From Patescibacteria group bacterium (GTDB lineage Bacteria > Patescibacteria > Microgenomatia > Levybacterales > UBA12049), in contig JAMCTK010000033.1 in the NCBI GenBank assembly GCA_023381035.1, positions 853-7,366 on the forward strand: a stretch of DNA of 6,514 nucleotides, read 5' to 3'. A program made the translations under genes and the position numbers. The notes under the pieces are model-generated. The model was not told the DNA's origin. It was given only the letters and a program-made list of their open reading frames with translations, and did no database searches. This document shows positions 1 to 5,842 of this stretch, piece by piece. Positions within the stretch are counted from its first letter, which is position 1. Every line of letters begins with the position of its first letter.

Positions 1-588
1 GTGGTAACACAAAACCGCTTGTTTATCCGAAAGAACGTAAACTGGGTAGTTTATTTCTTTAGTTTCTTTTTCTAAAAGAGGTTTAAATTTATCTTCATAG
101 TGAGGAAATACTCCGAATGGAACCAAATTCAAACCTGTAAGATCTTTTAAATTAATTATATTTTTATCCAGATTTTTCCATCCTGATATTTCAATACTTG
201 GGCCAGCGATTAAACTTCCAGCACTGGAACCGACATAAACCTTTCCTTTGTCTAACAACTCTTCAATTACCTTATCAAAACTACTTTTTCTGACCCAATC
301 TAAAAGGTAAAAAGTGTTACCACCGCAGACATAAATTACGTCGTAATGTGAAAGCTTAAACAGGAGAGATTCTTTATTTTCATTCTTTAAATCTAGTTCT
401 CCAATTTGTAAACCAATTTCTTCAGCAAGATCTTTGTCTGCTTGAATAAACGATTTGTCTTCGTAAGGATCTGCGGCGGTGGGGATAAAACAAACTTTTG
501 TTTCTTCAGGTTTTCTAGGAAGCAATTCGATAAAATAATCTCTTATTCCTTTTTGTAAGCCCGCTGAAGTCAAAAAAAGCTTTCTCAT
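1..588 (-). CDS. Peptidase S51 family protein (PepE-like, class I glutamine amidotransferase-like fold), C-terminus cut by window edge
   Basis: I translated this frame by hand from ATG at 588 to base 1; 196 residues are visible and no stop is reached, so the gene runs off the left edge. The family contains cytoplasmic serine peptidases such as dipeptidase E (aspartyl dipeptidase) and cyanophycinase. Visible marks are the N-terminal strand MRKLFLTSAG, the CGGNTF motif at residues 88-93, the nucleophile elbow GSSAGS at 120-125 (serine about 122) and FPHY at 161-164 with the likely catalytic histidine 163. Family members are usually about 200-240 residues, so only a short C-terminal piece is missing. 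The ATG lies 12 bases after the stop of the preceding gene with no Shine-Dalgarno; it is probably the last visible gene of the dnaB run. Substrate preference cannot be read from sequence. Family call is firm; Asp-dipeptidase activity is only inferred. Confidence 0.88.
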   Translation of the reverse strand, partial: MRKLFLTSAGLQKGIRDYFIELLPRKPEETKVCFIPTAADPYEDKSFIQADKDLAEEIGLQIGELDLKNENKESLLFKLSHYDVIYVCGGNTFYLLDWVRKSSFDKVIEELLDKGKVYVGSSAGSLIAGPSIEISGWKNLDKNIINLKDLTGLNLVPFGVFPHYEDKFKPLLEKETKEINYPVYVLSDKQAVLCYH

Positions 589-600
589 ATCTTAATTATA

Positions 601-1239
601 TTATATCTCACAGTAGAAATTTGCTGGAAAAAGTGTAAATACTTTTTCCCATTCATAAATACTTGAAACTGCGGGTAAAAGCTTGGAATAATCAACTTGT
701 AAAGGCGCTTGAATTATTTTTCTTTTTGCGCCATTACCTGATTTTTGCCGAAAAGTTAAAACCCCGCTTGAATGACTTAAGGTGTAAAACTGCTCATCAA
801 GGAGAACAGTTTCATTCCAATCTACAACAGCTACTTCAAGTGACCCTTTGGTTCTTGTAAAGATCCACCTTTGTCTTTCTTTATCCCAGTCTATTTGGAA
901 TTCATTATCGCGATCATATTGGGTCAATTTCTGCAGTCTTTGTTCATAAGCTCTAAGATTTGGAAATAGCAGATGTGTTAAACCCGCTAATTTATCCATT
1001 GCAGTTCTTACGTCAGCGTAACTGTCAAAAAAGCTTTGTAATCTTGCTTGTTCCTCTACGAGTGTTGCCCTTTCCTCGCTTGTTAATGTTATCTGAATAA
1101 CCTTTTCAGAGTCCTGAAAAGATTCTGGTTCAAGATGAGATGGTATTCCAGTTTCATCATAACTTAGGACTCCAAAATTAGTTGTTTTATTATTAGCGTA
1201 AATATTAAGACCTCTACACTTAACGTCACAACTATACAC
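601..1239 (-). CDS. Hypothetical protein, probably the 3' part of a frameshifted gene starting at 1443
   Basis: This open frame encodes 212 residues from a GTG at 1239 to a TAA at 601. I do not recognise the family. The protein is soluble, with no signal peptide or membrane segment. It has a charged, probably helical middle (about residues 50-115, rich in E, Q, R, L, coiled-coil-like) and a C-terminal part (about 115-212) that looks beta-rich, with several Trp and Tyr residues. The GTG has no Shine-Dalgarno, and the same frame stays open upstream to 1299, which adds a CxxxC motif (CNLAC). Together with CDVKC at residues 4-8 this gives two CxxxC pairs about 14 residues apart, a spacing that could bind zinc. 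I therefore think the GTG is not the true start and the gene begins at 1443 just behind dnaB. The reading frame is real by length and composition; the start is doubtful. Confidence 0.6.
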   Translation of the reverse strand: MYSCDVKCRGLNIYANNKTTNFGVLSYDETGIPSHLEPESFQDSEKVIQITLTSEERATLVEEQARLQSFFDSYADVRTAMDKLAGLTHLLFPNLRAYEQRLQKLTQYDRDNEFQIDWDKERQRWIFTRTKGSLEVAVVDWNETVLLDEQFYTLSHSSGVLTFRQKSGNGAKRKIIQAPLQVDYSKLLPAVSSIYEWEKVFTLFPANFYCEI

Positions 1240-1244
1240 TAACT

Positions 1245-1443
1245 CTAAACCGTTTTCATAAACAATACGAGGGCAAGCAAGATTACACTCAAGAGCTCGT
1301 CATTTTCAGAAATGCATATATCTTGATCCGTAAGAGGATTTCCTTTTTTTTTCTAAAGTTATTTGGATGGAACCGTCAATATCTTGAGTTCTTGCTGTTT
1401 CAAAAGGAGAACCTGAATATTGAAGAAGTTCACCTAATGACAT
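1245..1443 (-). pseudogene. 5' part of the gene at 601-1239, disrupted by two compensating frameshifts
   Basis: An ATG at 1443 sits 5 bases behind the dnaB stop, with AAGGAG at 1459-1454 as a clear ribosome binding site inside the end of dnaB. From it the frame reads MSLGELLQYSGSPFETARTQ and onward for 45 codons, then meets TGA at 1308-1306 and a second TGA at 1302-1300. A run of nine A (minus strand, 1352-1344) follows codon 30. Dropping one A there moves translation into a frame reading GNPLTDQDICISENDELL, which is protein-like. That frame closes at TAG 1247-1245. Returning by one base between about 1299 and 1248 rejoins the frame of the downstream gene without any stop, giving a protein of about 280 residues. 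It could be a decayed gene, a sequencing or assembly error pair, or slippage at the A run. Confidence 0.6.
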
Positions 1444-1448
1444 AGGAA

Positions 1449-2771
1449 TTACTCTCCTTCTCTTTTGTGTTCGATGTTGTAGAATTTGATTCTGTCGCCG
1501 CGGAAAAGTAGTTCTTTTTCACCGACTGGACCATTTCTATGCTTTGCAACTAAAACTTTTACAATTCTTTGAGGAGTCATTTCTTCTTCTTGACTATAGA
1601 GAAACATTACCACATCTGCATCTTGCTCGATTGCGCCAGATTCACGGAGGTCTGCTAACTGCGGTTTCTTCTCTCCCCTATGCTCGACTGCACGGGAAAG
1701 CTGAGAAACGGCAATTACCGGAATTTTTAATTCTCTTGCTAAATTTTTAAGATTCTGCGAGATGTAAGTTACCTCTTGTACTCTACTCTCAAGTTTTTTG
1801 CCAGGATCTGCAAGCTGCATATAATCCACAATAACAAGTTTTAAACCGTGTTCAAGATGGAGTCTTCTTGCTTTGGTTCTAATTTCAGCAATCGAAATTC
1901 CTGGTGTATCATCAATGAAAATTGGCGCATCTGCAAGCTCACCCATTGCACTTGATAATTTCTCAAAGTCTTTTTCAGATAATTTCCCTGTTTTAAGCCG
2001 CCAAGCGTCAATGTCAGACTGGCTGATAAGAAGCCTGTCAACTAATTCTTCCTTGCTCATTTCAAGAGAAAATATTCCAATTGGATTTTTGCCCGTTACA
2101 GCTGCATTCTGAGCAATATTTACAACAAAAGCCGTTTTACCTTGGCCCGGACGAGCGGCAAGAACAATTAAATTTGATTTTTGAAGTCCTGAAAGGAGAA
2201 AATCTATATCGGTAAAACCTGTTTCTACTCCGCGCAAACCCCCATCACTTTTATGTAATTCATCAAGCCTATCGAAACTTTCTGCGAGTGTTTCTTTAAT
2301 GTGTACAAAACCTTGCCTTACCTGATCCTGAGATATTTTGAAAATGTTCTGCTCTGCTTTATCAAGAATCTCCATTGATTCCTTACTCTCCTCAAACGCC
2401 ATATCTGTTAACTCTCCGCCAATTCTAATAAGTGATCTTCTTACATAAGTTTCGCGCAAAATTTGAGCATAATATGCAATATTTGATGCAGTGGGGACGA
2501 CATTTGCAAGAGAGGAAAGATAAGCTGCTCCGCCAACTTTTTCATATAACTTCTTTTTTTTAAGTAAAGCAGTTAATGTAAGGATATCAATCGGTTTTCT
2601 TTCTTCATTTAGGGCAAGCATGCATTCAAAAATACTTTTATTGTTATCGTTATAAAAATATTCGGGTAAAACTTGTTCTGAAATAAGGGTAATGGCCTCT
2701 TTATCAATTAAGAGAGCGCCAAGAACTGCTTGCTCTGCTTCTTCATTATGTGGTGGGACTCTCACTGCCAT
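1449..2771 (-). CDS. dnaB: Replicative DNA helicase DnaB
   Basis: DnaB is the hexameric 5'-3' helicase that unwinds DNA at the replication fork and recruits primase. The protein has 440 residues from the ATG at 2771, the normal length for the family, with no intein. The N-terminal domain starts with the typical VPPHNEEAEQAVLGALL. The RecA-like domain has Walker A ARPGQGKT (lysine about 212), SLEMS with the catalytic glutamate about 237, Walker B LVIVDYMQL at about 312-320, VSQLSR at about 355-360, DLRESGAIEQDAD at about 374-386, and the arginine-finger loop KHRNGPVG with Arg about 412. A TTG at 2780 would add three residues, but the family N-terminus fits ATG 2771 better. There is no clear Shine-Dalgarno for either start. 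It follows the MBL-like gene by 15 bases and precedes the broken gene by 5 bases, so co-transcription is likely. Confidence 0.97.
   Translation of the reverse strand: MAVRVPPHNEEAEQAVLGALLIDKEAITLISEQVLPEYFYNDNNKSIFECMLALNEERKPIDILTLTALLKKKKLYEKVGGAAYLSSLANVVPTASNIAYYAQILRETYVRRSLIRIGGELTDMAFEESKESMEILDKAEQNIFKISQDQVRQGFVHIKETLAESFDRLDELHKSDGGLRGVETGFTDIDFLLSGLQKSNLIVLAARPGQGKTAFVVNIAQNAAVTGKNPIGIFSLEMSKEELVDRLLISQSDIDAWRLKTGKLSEKDFEKLSSAMGELADAPIFIDDTPGISIAEIRTKARRLHLEHGLKLVIVDYMQLADPGKKLESRVQEVTYISQNLKNLARELKIPVIAVSQLSRAVEHRGEKKPQLADLRESGAIEQDADVVMFLYSQEEEMTPQRIVKVLVAKHRNGPVGEKELLFRGDRIKFYNIEHKREGE
1454..1459 (-). promoter_or_regulatory. Shine-Dalgarno AAGGAG for the broken gene starting at 1443
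   Basis: On the minus strand AAGGAG lies in the last codons of dnaB (encoding the terminal REGE) and ends 10 bases before ATG 1443. It is one of only two clear ribosome binding sites seen in the window. It supports ATG 1443 as the authentic start of the gene behind dnaB and suggests translational coupling to dnaB. Confidence 0.65.
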
Positions 2772-2786
2772 AACACGCAAGATAAA

Positions 2787-3293
2787 TTACTTTGACTCAG
2801 AGAGCATAATAATCTTTCCAAAGTACTCACCGGTCTTTTTTAGACTAACCTTATTTGTTTTTTCAATATTTTCGCTTTTTAGAGTAGCCTGACTTAAATC
2901 GCCATAAAGAATGAAAGATTTTGAATTGAAAGCTGAAAAAGCATCTTCATTTATTTTTTCTTGAACTTTTATTATAACTGCATCGAACTCGTCTTCCTCT
3001 TGAATTTTACTGACAGCTGAAGCTGGTAATAGAAGTATTCTTGAAAAGTCAGTAATGTAGAAAACCAAATCTCCTTTTATGTTTTTTGCGACAATACTTA
3101 CTCCGCCCACTTCATACTCGCCTGGTCCCTCTATAACAAGCCTTTTTCCTTCGACCTTATCCAAATCATAACTTGCGGACGAATCAGTAATGATTACGAT
3201 ATCGGCTTCAGTCTTTGAAACAGGATCTGTTACTATGGCGGTTTTTTTCCCTTTAATTTTGAGGCTATTGTCTTTTGTTAATGAGATATCCAT
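2787..3293 (-). CDS. Degenerate metallo-beta-lactamase-fold protein (UlaG/COG2220-like), metal ligands lost
   Basis: The 168-residue protein keeps the framework of the small UlaG-like hydrolases. It begins with MDISLTKDNSLKIKGK, the position where active members have a GHSCF-type strand. VTDP follows at 21-24, ADIVIITDSSASYD at 30-43, and the hallmark IEGPGEYEVGGVSI at 54-67. Where active members carry the metal-binding HxHxDH after the ADIV strand, this one reads TDSSASYD with no histidine, and the whole protein shows no histidine. The later metal-bridging aspartate/histidine motif (GDLGH-like) after the FYITDFSRILLLP strand is also not recognisable. It is therefore predicted not to bind zinc or hydrolyse a substrate. 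It is shorter than active relatives (about 200-230). It is the first gene of the dnaB run and starts next to the heptad-repeat region, without an obvious ribosome site. Fold assignment rests mainly on the GPGEYE block; function is unknown. Confidence 0.68.
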   Translation of the reverse strand: MDISLTKDNSLKIKGKKTAIVTDPVSKTEADIVIITDSSASYDLDKVEGKRLVIEGPGEYEVGGVSIVAKNIKGDLVFYITDFSRILLLPASAVSKIQEEDEFDAVIIKVQEKINEDAFSAFNSKSFILYGDLSQATLKSENIEKTNKVSLKKTGEYFGKIIMLSESK

Positions 3294-3300
3294 AACTTTA

Positions 3301-3400
3301 AAATTTCTAATATCTAATTTCTAAATACTAAACTATTTTGTCATTCTGAATTTGAGAATTAGAATTTATTTAGAATTTCGAATTTAGTGCTTAGAATTTC
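3301..3400. repeat. Opposed 7-base (heptad) repeat arrays forming an imperfect inverted repeat
   Basis: On the plus strand four heptads lie head to tail at 3304-3331: TTTCTAA, TATCTAA, TTTCTAA, ATACTAA. After a spacer (about 3332-3347) the opposite orientation appears at 3348-3400 as TTAG-type units: TTAGAAT at 3359, 3370 and 3391, TTAGTGC at 3384. GAATTT occurs five times at 3348, 3362, 3373, 3380 and 3394. The arms pair in part: 3316-3332 and 3383-3399 are complementary at 14 of 17 positions. The array fills most of the gap between the divergent MBL-like and Ig-like genes. It could be a short mobile or REP-like repeat, a protein-binding array or simple-sequence expansion. Confidence 0.6.
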
Positions 3401-3431
3401 TTTTTCTAATCCTACCATATTACTCCCTTCC

Positions 3432-3460
3432 TTGACAAGATGATGTTTTTAAATTATCAT
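3432..3460 (+). promoter_or_regulatory. Sigma-70 type promoter, TTGACA / 17 bp / TATCAT
   Basis: A perfect -35 hexamer TTGACA at 3432-3437 is followed by exactly 17 bases and TATCAT at 3455-3460 (5 of 6 to TATAAT). Transcription would begin near 3467, which places the ATG at 3479 only about 12 bases downstream and excludes the upstream in-frame ATGs at 3440 and 3461 as starts. It should drive the Ig-like gene and the co-directional secreted-protein gene after it. Confidence 0.75.
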
Positions 3461-3478
3461 ATGGTTACATTTATCCCT

Positions 3479-3904
3479 ATGAAAGAAAGAGTTGTAATAA
3501 TTTTTATTGCTTTGGTCTTCGGACTTCTCCTAACCACTGTAGCATTTTATTTGTACCAAACAACTAAAGTAATTCCCCGTGATGAAGTAAAAAAAACAGC
3601 ACAAAAAAATTCAGCAAATCAAACTTCTAAATCAAAAGTTTTTCTTTCAATCGATGAGCCTACAGATGAAGAAATTGTAGGTGTTCGAACAATTCAAGTT
3701 AAGGGAAAAACAGATGCCGGCAACACAGTCGTTGTCTCGAGTAATCTTGAGGATGTAGTCGCCAACCCTACATCAACAGGTCAATTTGCTGTTACTATTG
3801 GCATTGATGCCGGAGCAAATATCTTAACAATAAGATCGATTTCGCCTAATGGAGATGAAGCATCGGAAGATAGAATGGTAACTTACTCTCAGGAGGATTT
3901 TTAA
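3479..3904 (+). CDS. Membrane-anchored protein with one bacterial Ig-like (glucodextranase-B-like) domain
   Basis: From ATG 3479 the product has 141 residues. Residues about 5-25 (VVIIFIALVFGLLLTTVAFYLY) form a single N-terminal membrane helix after MKER. A polar linker rich in K, S, T, Q, N (about 28-53) follows, then a beta-rich domain at about 54-137. That domain shows the pattern of Ig-like/PF09136-type modules: VFLSIDEPTDEE, a VKGKTDAGNTVVV strand pair, GQFAVTI, AGANILTI and a final VTYS strand. The domain is predicted to lie outside the cytoplasmic membrane. I chose ATG 3479 over the longer 154-residue version because the promoter hexamers overlap the earlier start codons. The end of this gene carries AGGAGG for the next gene, which suggests coupled expression of two envelope proteins. 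Domain family is inferred from pattern; ligand or partner is unknown. Confidence 0.72.
   Translation: MKERVVIIFIALVFGLLLTTVAFYLYQTTKVIPRDEVKKTAQKNSANQTSKSKVFLSIDEPTDEEIVGVRTIQVKGKTDAGNTVVVSSNLEDVVANPTSTGQFAVTIGIDAGANILTIRSISPNGDEASEDRMVTYSQEDF
3891..3896 (+). promoter_or_regulatory. Shine-Dalgarno AGGAGG upstream of the DUF5666-like gene
   Basis: A full AGGAGG lies in the last codons of the Ig-like gene. The next ATG (3912) is 15 bases away, longer than the usual 5-10 bases. No other ATG, GTG or TTG in that frame lies nearer, so ATG 3912 remains the best start. The site may work less efficiently than its sequence suggests. Confidence 0.55.
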
Positions 3905-3911
3905 CTTAAAT

Positions 3912-4718
3912 ATGAAAAAAATATATACTTTGATTTTAATTTTAATAGTTGTAGCATCAGCAATTAAAACTGATGCTGTTTTTGCAAAGGTAACACCAAC
4001 TCCGACAACAAGCAATAAAGGTGATGTAAAACAGGCGGCAACATCATCTGCTGATATGGATAAAATTGAAAAAGTTGTTCAGATGATTGCCAGCAAAACT
4101 GCGGAACTGAATCTTGTTGAGAAAAGGGGAATATTGGGAACGGTAAAGGAAGTTTCAGGAACTCAAGTAACAATTGAAGACATCCGAAAAAATATAAGAG
4201 TAATTGATATTGATGAATTAACGAAATTTCAAGGAGCTGATTCTTCAAAGTCTTTTGGAATATCGGACTTAAAACAAGGTGATTTGATCTCTTTTGTCGG
4301 ACTTTATAATAAAATGACAAAGAGACTACTAGCCAGAACAGCAGATCAGATAAAATCGCTTCCGGTACAATTTGAGGGAGTAGTTGTTGAAAAAAATACA
4401 GTGGATTACAGCTTAAAGGTTATTGATGATAAAGGGATATCAAAAACAATTGAAGTGGAAACTTCGACAAAAACTAAATCCTTTGATAAGAATGGAGACT
4501 TATTAAAATCCGGATTTTCAAAAATAGAAACCGACCAAAGAGTTCTTGTCACTGGTTATTACGATTTAAAAGATAAGAATATAATTAACGCAGACAGAAT
4601 TGTTCATTTTCTGGATCTGCCACCCTCTTTAGATATGAAAAAATTCCAAGCAATATCTGATAGCAATGTACCTGTATCAACCGGAAGCGGGAAAAAACTG
4701 ACTCCAATTGTAAGATAA
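3912..4718 (+). CDS. Secreted protein with two DUF5666-like repeats
   Basis: The 268-residue protein starts with a classical signal peptide: MKK, a hydrophobic stretch IYTLILILIVVASAI, then a likely signal peptidase I site after VFA (residue 25). A Thr/Pro/Ser-rich segment (26-50) and a short helix (about 50-70) follow. Two related beta-rich units come next, at about 72-147 (GILGTVKEVSGTQVTIED ... ISDLKQGDLISFVG ... LLARTADQI) and 153-233 (QFEGVVVEKNTVDYSLKV ... IETDQRVLVTGYYD ... INADRIVHF). Each has an opening G-x-V strand, a middle 'x-D-L-K-x-G-D/x-x-V' turn and a closing A-D-x-I strand, as in DUF5666-type OB-like modules. This points to an internal duplication. The tail is a basic, Ser/Gly/Pro-rich stretch with no LPXTG or other anchor. 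It probably acts outside the membrane with the Ig-like protein before it; molecular function is unknown. Confidence 0.75.
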   Translation: MKKIYTLILILIVVASAIKTDAVFAKVTPTPTTSNKGDVKQAATSSADMDKIEKVVQMIASKTAELNLVEKRGILGTVKEVSGTQVTIEDIRKNIRVIDIDELTKFQGADSSKSFGISDLKQGDLISFVGLYNKMTKRLLARTADQIKSLPVQFEGVVVEKNTVDYSLKVIDDKGISKTIEVETSTKTKSFDKNGDLLKSGFSKIETDQRVLVTGYYDLKDKNIINADRIVHFLDLPPSLDMKKFQAISDSNVPVSTGSGKKLTPIVR

Positions 4719-4750
4719 AATCTTTAATAAATTATAAGATAACCCTTTAG

Positions 4751-5842
4751 ATGAGCCCAGATAGAATTAAAAACACGAAATTATTTTTAAAAGAGAAAAA
4801 CATTGATGCTCTCTTAATTTCATCCGTTCCAGGTATTTTTTATCTTACTAATTTTTCGAACTTTTCAACTTGCGAAAGAGAGGCATTTTTACTAATAACA
4901 AGAAGTAAACAGTATATTTTCTCTGACGCTCGTTATAGTGAGGAAATTAAGAAAAAGATTGAGGGGTTTGAGTTTATCGAGAAATCGAAAAATCTTAATC
5001 TTGAGGAGTTTGTAAAAAAGTTTGCACAGAAACACGCTTTAAAAACATTAGGGGTTGAGGGCAATAATCTTACTTTTTCAGAATATAAACAAATAAAAAA
5101 ATCCATTAAAAAATTTAGAGATTTTAACCTTCAAGAAATGAGAGTTATCAAAAGTAAAAATGAAATTTCCGCAATTAAGAAATCCTGTGAAATCGCAGAT
5201 AAAACATTTAACTATGTCTTAAAAAAGATTAAACGGGGTGTAACAGAAAAACAAATTGCTTTCGAAATCGAAGATTTTATGAAGAAAAATGGGGCTGATA
5301 TTTCATTTAAACCAATTGTTGCTTTTGGAGAAAATTCCTCAATACCCCACCATGAATCAGGAGAGAAAAAATTAACGAAAAACAATTTGATTTTGATGGA
5401 TTTCGGAGCAAGATTAAATAATTATTGTTCTGATATGACAAGAGTTGTATTTTTTGGAAAAGCAACTGAAAAACAAAAACAGATTTATCAAACTGTTTTA
5501 AATTCGCAACAAAAAGCAATCGATTTTATAAATTCCGAATTTTTGAAGAAAGGATTTGTAAAAGCTAGAGATGCAGACAATATTTCGCGTGAATATATTA
5601 CTTCACAAAACTTACCTGAAATTCCTCACTCTTTGGGGCATGGTGTTGGGATCGAAGTTCACGAGGAACCACGGCTTTCACCAAAATCTAAAACGATTCT
5701 TAAACAAGGTATGGTTTTTTCTATTGAACCAGGAATTTATATACCTGGCTTTTGCGGAGTAAGAATCGAAGACCTTGTAACTATTGATGAGTTAGGATTA
5801 CAACTTCTAACTCATTCCACAAAAGAGCTAATCGAGCTTTAG
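4751..5842 (+). CDS. M24 family metallopeptidase (Xaa-Pro aminopeptidase / Xaa-Pro dipeptidase type)
   Basis: The 363-residue protein has the two-domain plan of PepQ/PepP-type enzymes, which remove or split residues next to proline in the cytoplasm with a dimetal centre. A creatinase-like N-terminal domain (about 5-125) precedes the pita-bread catalytic domain (about 135-360). All five metal ligands are present: Asp217 (LMDFGAR), Asp228 (CSDMTR), His297 (HSLGHGVG), Glu326 (FSIEPGIY) and Glu340 (GVRIEDLV). Supporting histidines are in IPHH (about 200) and EVHEE (304). The length is typical for short bacterial members (about 350-365), and nothing is missing. ATG 4751 follows the previous stop by 32 bases and lacks a Shine-Dalgarno. 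Its TAG overlaps the stop of the permease on the other strand. PepP versus PepQ activity cannot be decided from the sequence. Confidence 0.93.
   Translation: MSPDRIKNTKLFLKEKNIDALLISSVPGIFYLTNFSNFSTCEREAFLLITRSKQYIFSDARYSEEIKKKIEGFEFIEKSKNLNLEEFVKKFAQKHALKTLGVEGNNLTFSEYKQIKKSIKKFRDFNLQEMRVIKSKNEISAIKKSCEIADKTFNYVLKKIKRGVTEKQIAFEIEDFMKKNGADISFKPIVAFGENSSIPHHESGEKKLTKNNLILMDFGARLNNYCSDMTRVVFFGKATEKQKQIYQTVLNSQQKAIDFINSEFLKKGFVKARDADNISREYITSQNLPEIPHSLGHGVGIEVHEEPRLSPKSKTILKQGMVFSIEPGIYIPGFCGVRIEDLVTIDELGLQLLTHSTKELIEL

Noticed and set aside
1300..1308. In-frame TGA codons behind dnaB as coding codons (TGA read as glycine, or selenocysteine)
   Set aside because: The other genes, including dnaB (440 codons) and the M24 peptidase (363 codons), contain no internal TGA and use normal GGN glycine codons; a recoded genome would show TGA in nearly every gene. 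No selenocysteine insertion hairpin or family reason supports UGA decoding. A frameshift at the A run explains the region better.
3440..3478. N-terminal extension of the Ig-like protein from ATG 3440 or 3461
   Set aside because: These codons overlap the promoter spacer and -10 box and precede the expected transcript start; the residues before MKER would also add an unnatural leader in front of the membrane helix.
3964..4320. Minus-strand open frame of 118 codons inside the secreted-protein gene
   Set aside because: The opposite strand encodes a complete protein with signal peptide and repeats. The antisense product is a low-complexity Leu/Gln/Phe-rich string, typical of a shadow frame.
4719..4750. 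Possible terminator hairpin between the secreted protein and the M24 peptidase (ATCTT ... AAGAT)
   Set aside because: The stem is only about five A/T-rich pairs with an 11-base loop and is not followed by a T run, so it is too weak to call.
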